DNA from: Cohnella sp. GbtcB17
Lineage (GTDB): Bacteria > Bacillota > Bacilli > Paenibacillales > Paenibacillaceae
DNA length: 64,000 bases
Assembly: GCF_019091135.1 (NCBI RefSeq)
Contig: NZ_JAGXJW010000002.1
Coordinates: forward strand, 62,001-126,000
Reading direction: 5' to 3'
A program made the translations under genes and the position numbers. The notes beneath the pieces were generated by a model. The model was not told the origin of the DNA. It saw nothing but the letters and a program-made list of their open reading frames with translations, and did not search any database. Shown here piece by piece: positions 8,635 to 16,051 of this stretch. Each line of letters begins with the position of its first letter. The first letter of the stretch is position 1.

Positions 8635-9006
8635 TTAATTCGACGGATAAGCGAAAACGACCTCGTGCACGCTCAGCTTCGCGCCAAGCATGATGCCGCT
8701 GCCGGGACGCGCTTGCTCCCCGTGACCGCCCGGATGCCCTCCCGGCTCGGCGCCCGCTTCAGGCTTCGGACGGGCGTGTGCATGCGCCTGCTTAAACGCA
8801 TCGCTGTTCACCCAGCCGTCGAAGGCCGCGCGGTCTTCCCAAGTCGTGCACACTTTGAGCTCGTCGTGCTCCGCCAGCGATTCGGTCAGCAGTTCCATCC
8901 GGACGAAGCCGGGCGCGTGCTGGACGCCCTTCGGATTTTTGAAGCGCTCGGCGACTTCGGCGACGTGCCCCGACTTCACCTTGATGGTATTGATGGCGAC
9001 GATCAT
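8635..9006 (-). CDS. IsdG/HmoA-like antibiotic-biosynthesis-monooxygenase (ABM) domain protein
   Basis: The 123-aa protein fits the ABM/IsdG heme-degrading monooxygenase family: MIVAINTIKVKSGHVAEVAE, then PGFVRMELL, then LKVCTTWEDRAAFDGWVNSDAFKQAH. Members cleave heme to release iron, or oxidise quinone-like compounds. The second half has an unusual His/Gly/Pro-rich insert (AHARPKPEAGAEPGGHPGGH) before the last strand (LSVHEVVFAYPSN). The ATG at 9006 is chosen because GGAAGGA lies about 12 nt upstream; longer in-frame starts have no such site and no family similarity. Heme as substrate is inferred. Confidence 0.82.
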   Translation of the reverse strand: MIVAINTIKVKSGHVAEVAERFKNPKGVQHAPGFVRMELLTESLAEHDELKVCTTWEDRAAFDGWVNSDAFKQAHAHARPKPEAGAEPGGHPGGHGEQARPGSGIMLGAKLSVHEVVFAYPSN

Positions 9007-9139
9007 ACACAACATTCCTTCCCATGTCGGTTTTGTACCTATTGTAGCAAAGGGGGAATGGCGGCTCAAACGGCGCTGGTTGCGATGCGGGGCTGTGGAG
9101 CTTGATGAGGCGCAAAGCAACCGACTTCATTTGAAATAG

Positions 9140-9318
9140 TGGTCAATAAGCAGTTATTTCCCCGCCAATCCGCATATCCGCAATAAATAATTGTCAAAAG
9201 GCCGCTAATTTCCGCTCAAACGTCATATTTTCGCATCCCGCAACACAATAACTGCCTTTTAACAACTATCTGCTGCATGCTTCCGAGTCCGCACGAAATA
9301 ACTGCCTTTTAACCCTTA
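9140..9318. repeat. Small intergenic repeat cluster, AATAACTGCCTTTTAAC
   Basis: The 17-mer AATAACTGCCTTTTAAC occurs at about 9246-9262 and 9297-9313. Its first part recurs inverted (GCAGTTATTTCC, about 9150-9161), and weaker relatives (AATAATTGTCAAAAGG, 9187 onward) lie between. The copies sit in an AT-richer stretch between the genes at 8635-9006 and 9534-10073. No open frame or promoter is evident; the rest of the roughly 525-bp gap holds only this cluster and a terminator. Confidence 0.7.
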
Positions 9319-9467
9319 TTCCGTGCTGGGCCGCGCAGGGGGAGGCCTTGATGGGCTGGGTCGCGCTGGCTGGATCGCACTGTACGAAGCTGTGCTGGTG
9401 GATGAGCCGAGCATCCGTGCTGAGCCGCCCAAGGCCACGACTCCCCTCGCCCCTCCCTTGTCCGCGC

Positions 9468-9502
9468 AAAACAAAAACCCCTGCCGGATCGACCGGCAAG
9501 GG
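9468..9502 (-). terminator. Rho-independent terminator of the FMN reductase gene
   Basis: On the minus strand the hairpin CCTTGCCGG-TCGAT-CCGGCAGGGG is followed by TTTTTGTTTT, about 30 bp beyond the stop codon at 9534. Confidence 0.9.
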
Positions 9503-9533
9503 CAAGCTAGTTCTGTTCGCGTCGCGAAGCGAA

Positions 9534-10073
9534 TTACTTGCGAATCGTCTTGAGGCCCGTGGACCAGGAAATGACTTGGTCCAGCATTTGACCGAGCGAG
9601 GTTGCCTGCACGTCCTTCGGCTTGAACACCGAGCCGTTCTCGAAGTCGGTGAACAGCGAGAGCGCCGGGTGCACGCGCACGTCCGCGACCGACAGCTCGC
9701 CGAGGATGCCGCGGAGATGCTCCGCCGCACGGGCGCCGCCGACCGAGCCGTACGAGACGATGCCCGCGGCCTTGTCGTTCCACTCTTGGCGCACGTAGTC
9801 GAGCGCATTCTTAAGCGCGCCCGTGATGGAGTGATTGTACTCCTGCACGATAAACACGAATCCGTCGCAGCTGGCGACCTTCGCCGTCCATGCTGCTGCG
9901 CCGGATGCGTCCTGGCCCGGCTCGCCGAGCAGCGGCAGCTTGAAGTCGGCGATGTCGATGATCTCGTATTCGGCGTCGCCGCGCTTGTCCGCGAGCGATT
10001 TCACCCACTCGCCTACCTGCGGGCTGAGACGGCCTTCGCGCGTGCTTCCCAGGATAATACCGATTTTCAACAT
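9534..10073 (-). CDS. NADPH-dependent FMN reductase family protein
   Basis: The 179-aa flavodoxin-like protein has the phosphate loop ILGSTREGRLSPQVGEW at its start, the flavin-contacting VQEYNHSITGALKNALDYV and GIVSYGSVGGARAAEHL. These mark the SsuE/YwqN/azoreductase-related NADPH:FMN reductases. They reduce FMN or quinones in the cytoplasm, often as dimers or tetramers. The start has an AAGGGAGG site about 8 nt upstream, and the gene has its own terminator, so it is probably monocistronic. The exact electron acceptor cannot be told from sequence. Confidence 0.92.
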   Translation of the reverse strand: MLKIGIILGSTREGRLSPQVGEWVKSLADKRGDAEYEIIDIADFKLPLLGEPGQDASGAAAWTAKVASCDGFVFIVQEYNHSITGALKNALDYVRQEWNDKAAGIVSYGSVGGARAAEHLRGILGELSVADVRVHPALSLFTDFENGSVFKPKDVQATSLGQMLDQVISWSTGLKTIRK

Positions 10074-10204
10074 TGGATTGCCTCCCTTGGCTAATATGGG
10101 TTCAATTCATTGTATCACCAGCTCCAAGATTAACCAAAGCCCGTCCGATTTATGCAGCTTCCCTGAAAGCTGAACTCGCGAATACCGCGTCGGCCGGACG
10201 GCAA

Positions 10205-11086
10205 CTAGGCACGCGATACAGGCGATACCGTTGATGCAAACGATGCGGTCGATGCATACGCCACTTCCGGCAAGTCGACCATGGCAGGCGTAGGCGCGAT
10301 GCCAAGACAGCGGCACATGAGCGGAGCGAGCAGCAGCTGCGGCAGCGCGGATTCCCCGCGTCCCCGTTCGAGCATAAAGCGCGCGTCCCCCAGCAAATAA
10401 AGCGGGACGCTCCGCTCCTCGGCCGCCGTGCCTCCGTGCTGCCCGGACGCGCTCATCCCGTGGTCGGAGGTGACGAGCACGCTGTACCCGAGCGACAGCC
10501 ATTCGGGCAGAAGCGAAGCGAGCATGCCGTCCGCCGCCCGCACGGACGCCTCGTACTGCGGACTTTCGCCGCCGAACTTGTGGCCCGCGTCATCGATATT
10601 CATCGTATGAACGTACAGAAAATGCGGGTCGTACGCCTTGCGCAAATGCTCGGCGTCCGCGAACAGGTGACTGTCCGGATAGTGGTCCTCGAAATAGAAG
10701 CTGCCATGCTGGATCGGTTTGTCCGCATCATGCTGGTGACGGTCCGCAAGCGGTCGGAAAGGAGCCGCGTTGTACAGCTCGCTGACCCAATGATACGCGG
10801 CGGCGGCCGTCCCGAGTCCCGCTTCGGCGGCAAGATGGAATACGCTGCGCTCGCGGCTGAGACGCGCGATATGGTTGGCCGTGATGCCGTTTTGCGCGGC
10901 GGGGGTGCCGGTCAGCAGCACTTCGTACAGCGGGCGCGACAGGCTCGGCAGCTCGGACCGGACTTTTAAGCAGACCGCCTCGCCTTGCTCTGCCAGATGC
11001 TCCATGTAGCCGAGGTATCGGCGCGCGGCGTCGTATCTTAATCCGTCCAGCACGACGACGATGAGCTTCGGGGATGTTGGATTCAT
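10205..11086 (-). CDS. Alkaline-phosphatase-superfamily (nucleotide pyrophosphatase/phosphodiesterase-type) hydrolase
   Basis: The 293-aa enzyme has metal-ligand motifs of the alkaline phosphatase superfamily: VVLDGLRYDAARRYL (first Asp), LPSLSRPLYEVLLTGTP (nucleophile Ser/Thr region), HTMNIDDAGHKFGG (Asp/His) and VTSDHGMSASGQHGG (Asp-His ... His). No signal peptide is seen, so it should act in the cytoplasm. It is the last gene of the ABC importer operon and starts after AAAGGAGGAG. The context suggests it splits an imported phosphodiester, phosphonate or similar compound. That substrate is inferred; phosphonoacetate hydrolase-like activity is one option. Confidence 0.82.
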   Translation of the reverse strand: MNPTSPKLIVVVLDGLRYDAARRYLGYMEHLAEQGEAVCLKVRSELPSLSRPLYEVLLTGTPAAQNGITANHIARLSRERSVFHLAAEAGLGTAAAAYHWVSELYNAAPFRPLADRHQHDADKPIQHGSFYFEDHYPDSHLFADAEHLRKAYDPHFLYVHTMNIDDAGHKFGGESPQYEASVRAADGMLASLLPEWLSLGYSVLVTSDHGMSASGQHGGTAAEERSVPLYLLGDARFMLERGRGESALPQLLLAPLMCRCLGIAPTPAMVDLPEVAYASTASFASTVSPVSRA

Positions 11087-11101
11087 GCACGCTCTCCTCC
11101 T

Positions 11102-11887
11102 TTAATGGGCGACCGTCCACTGCAAACGATGGGCGCGCAGCAGCTGCGTCCACTCGCGCGGCGCGGCGACGTTGCTGACGATCGTATGGACGCTCCGCAG
11201 CGGGACGATCTCCACGAATGCTTCCTTGTTCAGCTTGGAATCGTCCGCGAGCACGATCGTCTGACCGGCCGCCTCTGCCATGCGCCTGGACATGCCCGTC
11301 TCGGCAAGATCGTAATCGCTGATGCCCCGGTTCGGCGATACGCCGCCGACCGAGATGAAGGCTTTATCGACGCGAAATTGCGAGATCGTCCGCTCGGCCA
11401 TCGTACCGGACATGGACTGCTGCTCCGGGTTCAGCTCGCCGCCGATGACGATGATTTTGCCCGTAAACCGCCCACCGTTCAGCGACTCCATGAGGTGGTA
11501 GGCTACGGCCAGGGAGTTGGTCAGCACGGTGAGCCGCTCGCGGCCCGCGATCGCCTTGGCCAACTCCAGTGTCGTCGTGCCCACATCGATGGCGATCGTA
11601 TCTCCCGACGAGACGAGCGCGGCGGCCGCCCGGCCGATGCGCTCCTTCTCCTGCGCCTTCTCTTTTTGACGCTGCAAATACGGAGGTTCGTAGTTGGTCT
11701 GCTTGCTCGGCACCGCGCCGCCGTACACGCGCTTCGCCAGCCCTTCCCGCTCGAGCAGCAGCAGGTCCCGGCGCACCGTCTCCTCCGACACGGCGAAGCG
11801 TTGCGACAGCTCGGGCACCTTGACCCGCCCGTCCAGCTTCAGTTGGTCCACGATGACGCGCTTGCGTTCTTCCGACGAGATGGACAT
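11102..11887 (-). CDS. DeoR/GlpR-family transcriptional repressor
   Basis: The 261-aa protein has the DeoR-type helix-turn-helix at residues 5-58 (FAVSEETVRRDLLLLEREGL, then RVYGGAV) and a DeoRC sugar-phosphate-sensing domain (IAIDVGTTTLELAKAI, VLTNSLAVAYHL, IVIGGEL, ADDSKLNK). It sits between the importer ATPase and the hydrolase genes, 5 bp after the ATPase stop, with AAGGAG about 10 nt before the ATG. It therefore probably controls its own operon in response to a phosphorylated product. The effector is unknown. Confidence 0.93.
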   Translation of the reverse strand: MSISSEERKRVIVDQLKLDGRVKVPELSQRFAVSEETVRRDLLLLEREGLAKRVYGGAVPSKQTNYEPPYLQRQKEKAQEKERIGRAAAALVSSGDTIAIDVGTTTLELAKAIAGRERLTVLTNSLAVAYHLMESLNGGRFTGKIIVIGGELNPEQQSMSGTMAERTISQFRVDKAFISVGGVSPNRGISDYDLAETGMSRRMAEAAGQTIVLADDSKLNKEAFVEIVPLRSVHTIVSNVAAPREWTQLLRAHRLQWTVAH

Positions 11888-11892
11888 CGCGC

Positions 11893-12930
11893 TTAAGCTC
11901 CTTCTTTCTCCAAATGCAGCAGCTGCGATTCGTCGAGTGCCAGAAGAACGGGACTCTGTTCGGCGAGCGGCAGCGAGCGGCCGTCGTTCAGCGCGTCGAT
12001 CGTGAGCCGCACGCCGGCAGCCTCGACGCCGTACCGGATGACGTTGCCGAGGATCGATACGGAACGAATCATGCCCTCCGCGATGCGCCGATCCGACCCT
12101 GGCGAATCGGTCCGTCCCTTCAGCAGCACAACCGACTCGGGACGAATGGCGAAGCTCTGCGCCGCGCCGTCGACCTTGCCGAACAGCTTGAACGCATCCG
12201 TGCGGCTAAGCACGTTGTAGCTGCCCATGAACCGAGCGACGAACTCGGTCCGCGGCTTCGTATAGATCGCCTCCGGCGAGCCTTCCTGAACGATGCGCCC
12301 TTTGTTCATCAGGCATACGCGGTCGGACAAGGCCGGCGCCTCCTCCTGGTCGTGCGAGACAAAGATCGTCGTCATGTTAAACTGGCGCTGGATCGCCCTT
12401 ATTTCCGTCCGCAGGTTTTTGCGGATTTGCGCGTCGAGCGCACTGAGCGGCTCGTCCAGCAGGAGTACTTTGGGCCGGACGGCCAGAGAACGCGCAAGCG
12501 CCACACGCTGCTGCTGCCCGCCCGACAACTGCTGGGGATACGCGTCCCGCTTGTCCGTCAATTGCACGACGGCGAGCAGCTCCTCCGCCCGGTTCCGTCT
12601 GGCCGTCTTGTCGATGCCCCGCATTTTTAAGCCGTATTCGATATTTTGGCCGACGGTCAGATTCGGGAACAACGCATAAGCCTGAAACACCATCCCGATC
12701 TCCCGGCTTCGCGGCGGCAGCGTGGCGATGTCTTTGCCGTCCAGCAGGATACGCCCGCCGTCGATGTCCGCGAGCCCCGCGATGCAGCGCAGCAGCGTGC
12801 TTTTCCCGCAGCCCGAAGGACCGAGCAGCGTCACGAGCTCGCCTTCCCGAATTTGCAGGTTCACGTCGTCCAGCACGTTCGCCGATCCGAATCGCTTGCG
12901 GATGCCTTGCAGCTCCAGGTAGTCGCTCAT
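11893..12930 (-). CDS. ABC transporter ATP-binding protein (PotA/FbpC/PhnT-like)
   Basis: The 345-aa importer ATPase has Walker A LLGPSGCGKST, signature LSGGQQQRVALARSLA, Walker B VLLLDEPLSALD, the switch His in VSHDQEEA, and a C-terminal TOBE-type domain (FAIRPESVVLL). The open frame extends upstream, but the ATG at 12930 overlaps the permease stop as ATGA and starts the conserved YLELQGIRKRFG strand, so the longer start is rejected. It powers the permeases at 12927-14674. The family imports polyamines, iron, thiamine or 2-aminoethylphosphonate; which of these is not decidable here. Confidence 0.93.
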   Translation of the reverse strand: MSDYLELQGIRKRFGSANVLDDVNLQIREGELVTLLGPSGCGKSTLLRCIAGLADIDGGRILLDGKDIATLPPRSREIGMVFQAYALFPNLTVGQNIEYGLKMRGIDKTARRNRAEELLAVVQLTDKRDAYPQQLSGGQQQRVALARSLAVRPKVLLLDEPLSALDAQIRKNLRTEIRAIQRQFNMTTIFVSHDQEEAPALSDRVCLMNKGRIVQEGSPEAIYTKPRTEFVARFMGSYNVLSRTDAFKLFGKVDGAAQSFAIRPESVVLLKGRTDSPGSDRRIAEGMIRSVSILGNVIRYGVEAAGVRLTIDALNDGRSLPLAEQSPVLLALDESQLLHLEKEGA

Positions 12931-13736
12931 CGTTTCATGCCTCCGTTCACTTTTTGACCCAGCTTCATGAGCAAGGCGGACAGGATCAAGATAAACGCAA
13001 AATAAGTGATCGCGATGGCGCTGGCCAGATGTCCGCTCTCGCCCATGCGCCGGTAGAGGTACACCTGGATCGTCTGAATCTGCCCGCCGACGAGCATATT
13101 GGTCAGTACGAACTCGCCGAACAGCACGGAGAACGACAGCAGCGCGGAGACGAGCACGCCGGGCCAAATATTCGGCAAAATGACCGTCGCGAACGCGCGC
13201 ATCCGGCTCGCGCCGAGCAGCTCCGCAGCGGAGAGCAGCGGTCCTGCCGATACGGTCAGCAGACTGTTGCGGATGCCCTGGTACATATAAGGCAGCACGA
13301 CGACAAAGTAGGCGCCGAGCAAAATGTAGGCCGTGCCGGAGATGTTAAGCGGACCGGAGGAATAGGCTCGGATCAGCCCAACCGCCGCGACGACGCCGGG
13401 CACCGCGTAGGGAAGCACGACGATCCCCTTCATGAGCGACTCCAGCCTCGGCATGTAGGTCGTAATGACGAACACCGCGGGCAGCATGACAAGCAGGCTG
13501 ATCGCGACGGCGATCAAGCACAGATACAGCGAGGTCCAGAGCGACTCCAGGAAACGAAGATCGCGGAACATGCCACGGAACCATTCGAGCGTCCAGCTCT
13601 CGGGCAGCAGCGTCGTCTGCCATTCCCGGGCGAACGCATAGATGCAGGTGGCCAGGAGGGGCAGCAGCAAATAAACCATCAGCAGCAGCAGCAGCGCGCG
13701 ATGCGCGGGTCCCGCCCGCCTGGTCGTAGCGTCCAT
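12927..13736 (-). CDS. ABC transporter permease (second of two)
   Basis: The 269-aa protein has six membrane helices and a binding-protein-dependent transport motif near the EAA loop (LLSAAELLGASRMRAFATVILPNIWPG region). The ATG at 13736 overlaps the previous permease stop (TAATG) and is preceded by AAGGAGG at 9 nt, so the upstream in-frame ATG at 13772 is rejected. It forms the membrane channel with the permease at 13736-14674. Confidence 0.92.
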   Translation of the reverse strand: MDATTRRAGPAHRALLLLLMVYLLLPLLATCIYAFAREWQTTLLPESWTLEWFRGMFRDLRFLESLWTSLYLCLIAVAISLLVMLPAVFVITTYMPRLESLMKGIVVLPYAVPGVVAAVGLIRAYSSGPLNISGTAYILLGAYFVVVLPYMYQGIRNSLLTVSAGPLLSAAELLGASRMRAFATVILPNIWPGVLVSALLSFSVLFGEFVLTNMLVGGQIQTIQVYLYRRMGESGHLASAIAITYFAFILILSALLMKLGQKVNGGMKR

Positions 13737-14674
13737 TACAGCTCCTCCTTGGCGGCGGCTGCCGCGGTCCATGCGCGCTGCGGCGAAGAACGGCGTCTGC
13801 GAGCCGGGCGAGAGGCGAATACGGTGTCGAGACGCCGGGCGCGCTGGGTCATCTTATGATTGAGAAAGACGGCGAGCAGCGTCGTGAGCGCCAGAATGAC
13901 CGCGAGCGCGTTGCCGAGCTGCGGCTGGTTGACGACATCGCCCGCCACGAGCGAGCCGATCCGCACGGCCAGCAGATTGTAGTTGCCGCCGACCAGCGCA
14001 TAGGCCGTCGCGTATGCTCCCATCGCGTTGGCGAACAGAATGCCGACCGTGCCGAACACGGCGGGCGACAGCACCGGCAAGCCGATGCTCGTCCAGAACT
14101 GCCAGCGGCTCGCGCCCAGCAGCGACGCGGCTTCGCGCCATTGCTCCCGGATGCCGTAGAAGGACGGGTACAGCAGCAGGAGCGCGAGCGGTACCTGGAA
14201 GTACACGTATACGAGCACGAGCCCCGACCAGCTGTACAAATTAAAGTCGGCGAACACGCTCCAGCCCCACTGCTTGAACAGGAGCGTGAACACCCCGTTG
14301 CTGCCCAGCAGCACGATATAAGCGAAGGCGAGCGGAATGCCTTGGAAATTCGACGTCATGTTGGACAGCATCAGCAGCCGGTCCCTCGTTTTCGAAGGAA
14401 ATCTCGTGATCGCGTACGCGCAGGCGAGGCCGACGACGATGCCGATCGCGCTAGACGCGGCGGAGATGAGCAGGCTGTTCTTGATCGCCTGCATATAGTA
14501 GGCGCTTTGCAAAATATGCGCATAGAAGCCAAAGGAAATGCCCGAGCCGGATTCGGGCTTCAGGCTGCCGGCCACCATCGATACGACCGGGATCAGCTGA
14601 AACAAAAGGACCAACGCCAAAAAGGGGACGAGTCCCAGCCACATCCACCGATTGCTTCGTTTCAAACGCGCCAC
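13736..14674 (-). CDS. ABC transporter permease (first of two)
   Basis: The 312-aa permease has six predicted helices and an EAA-type loop (EQWREAASLLGASRWQFWTSIGLP). The assigned start is GTG at 14674. Its AGGAG lies only a few bases upstream, which is unusually close, so translation may begin a few codons later (Met at residue 11 is possible). The C-terminal tail is Arg-rich (PARRRRSSP). It follows the binding-protein gene by 58 bp and belongs to the same importer operon. Confidence 0.9.
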   Translation of the reverse strand: MARLKRSNRWMWLGLVPFLALVLLFQLIPVVSMVAGSLKPESGSGISFGFYAHILQSAYYMQAIKNSLLISAASSAIGIVVGLACAYAITRFPSKTRDRLLMLSNMTSNFQGIPLAFAYIVLLGSNGVFTLLFKQWGWSVFADFNLYSWSGLVLVYVYFQVPLALLLLYPSFYGIREQWREAASLLGASRWQFWTSIGLPVLSPAVFGTVGILFANAMGAYATAYALVGGNYNLLAVRIGSLVAGDVVNQPQLGNALAVILALTTLLAVFLNHKMTQRARRLDTVFASRPARRRRSSPQRAWTAAAAAKEEL

Positions 14675-14732
14675 GCTCCTGTCGGATCGGAGAGACGCCT
14701 TCGGCCGAAGTGCGAAGACGCCTCGTTAGAAA

Positions 14733-15842
14733 TTAGTTCATGTGGACGAGGACGCGCTCCTGCCACAGCTGCGGAATTTGCTTGGCCGTCTCTTCCCACG
14801 CCTTGTAGTCGTTCACCGGCTTCACGTTCGTATAGGCTTCCTTCGGCAGCAGCTTCGCGGCCACGTCTTCCGGCAGCTTCACGCTGTCGCGGATCGGTCT
14901 TGCGTAGCCCTTGGCGAGGTTGATCTGACCTTCATCGCTCAAGATATATTCGCGAGCGAGCTTAGCCGCGTTCGGATGCGGCGCGTACTTGTTGATGATC
15001 GTGGCGTACCCGCTCACGACGCTGCCTTCCGTGGGGATCGCGACGTCGTACTGCTCCTTGCCGAGCTGATCGCTGTAGTTCAGCGCGTTGAAGTCCCACA
15101 GCAGCGTCACTTGCACTTCGCCCTTCTCGATGTTGGCGAGGCTCGCTTCCGCGTTGGAGAGACGGCCTTCCTTCGCCAAGCCTTCGAAATACGCGATGCC
15201 CGGCTCGATGTTCGTCTCGCTGCCGCCGAACGCGATCGCCGCCGCGAGCACGGCCATTTGGGCTTGCGCGGCTTTGGTGACGTCGCCGACGATAATCTTG
15301 TAGTCGCCTTTCTTCAGGTCTTCCCAGCTCTTGGGCGGGTTCGCGACCAGCTTCTTGTTGGTCAGGAATCCGATCGTGCCCTGGTAGCCTACGATCCAGT
15401 GACCGTCCTTGTCCTTGGCCCAAGCGGGAATCTCGTTCCAGTACGAAGTTTTATAGGCTTGCGTGACGCCCTTGTCGATCGCGACCGAGCCGAAGGCGAT
15501 GCCGACGTCGCCGATGTCCGCGGTCGGCTTGTCCTTTTCCGCATCGAACTTGGCGATCTCCTCGGCGCTCGACATGTCAGTGTCCGTATGCGACAGCCCA
15601 TATTTAGTCTGCAGATCCGCCCACGTATCCTTCCAGTTCGCCCAGGTGTCCGGCATGCCTACGCTGACGACGGAGCCCTCTTCCTTCGCGTTTTTCTCCA
15701 GGTCGGCGACCGAGATTTCCTGCTGCGGAGCGGCGCTCGCTTCCGCGCCGTCCGCGCTTTTTTCTCCGCATGCCGCCAGCGGCAGCGCGAGCGTGGATAA
15801 GACAAGACCCGCAGCCAATTTCCTCTTCAATGCGTTTTTCAT
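14733..15842 (-). CDS. ABC transporter substrate-binding lipoprotein
   Basis: The 369-aa protein has a lipoprotein signal: basic MKNALKRK, a hydrophobic core and a lipobox LAAC with Cys near residue 25. The mature domain is a type II periplasmic-binding fold of the Fe3+/spermidine/2-aminoethylphosphonate cluster (WANWKDTWADL, GTIGFLTNKKLV, KSWEDLKKGDYK, LWDFNALNY). It captures the substrate at the outer face of the membrane for the two permeases downstream. AAGGGGAAACG precedes the ATG. It heads a six-gene operon ending in a phospho-hydrolase. The substrate is unproved. Confidence 0.92.
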   Translation of the reverse strand: MKNALKRKLAAGLVLSTLALPLAACGEKSADGAEASAAPQQEISVADLEKNAKEEGSVVSVGMPDTWANWKDTWADLQTKYGLSHTDTDMSSAEEIAKFDAEKDKPTADIGDVGIAFGSVAIDKGVTQAYKTSYWNEIPAWAKDKDGHWIVGYQGTIGFLTNKKLVANPPKSWEDLKKGDYKIIVGDVTKAAQAQMAVLAAAIAFGGSETNIEPGIAYFEGLAKEGRLSNAEASLANIEKGEVQVTLLWDFNALNYSDQLGKEQYDVAIPTEGSVVSGYATIINKYAPHPNAAKLAREYILSDEGQINLAKGYARPIRDSVKLPEDVAAKLLPKEAYTNVKPVNDYKAWEETAKQIPQLWQERVLVHMN

Positions 15843-16002
15843 CGTTTCCCCTTCACTCCCGCGTGGATTATTGTGGACTATGTCTATATTCTTGTTGTTT
15901 TCTCTCCACCTAGAGTGTAGACGGGTACTATTTACGCTGGATTATCCGAACCGGGCCGATTTGTTAAATCGTTTGGGGGATTTCTCGCGAAGACGAATCT
16001 AG

Positions 16003-16008
16003 TATAAT
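16003..16008 (+). promoter_or_regulatory. TATAAT -10 box upstream of the 621-bp-repeat SLH gene
   Basis: TATAAT at 16003-16008 overlaps the first possible ATG (16007) of the long open frame. That ATG would then lie upstream of the transcript start, which supports ATG 16052 as the real start. No good -35 is seen. Confidence 0.45.
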
Positions 16009-16051
16009 GTTGAAAAAGTGCATATTTTGTCAGAAGGAGATTTGCCCTTAT

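Noticed and set aside
12931-13167. N-terminal extension of the importer ATPase
   Set aside because: It lies entirely within the permease gene in another frame; ATGA overlap at 12927-12930 and conserved start of the domain support 12930.
16007-16051. Upstream ATG giving a 15-residue longer SLH protein
   Set aside because: The ATG overlaps the likely TATAAT -10 box, and the signal peptide starts at 16052 after a good ribosome site.
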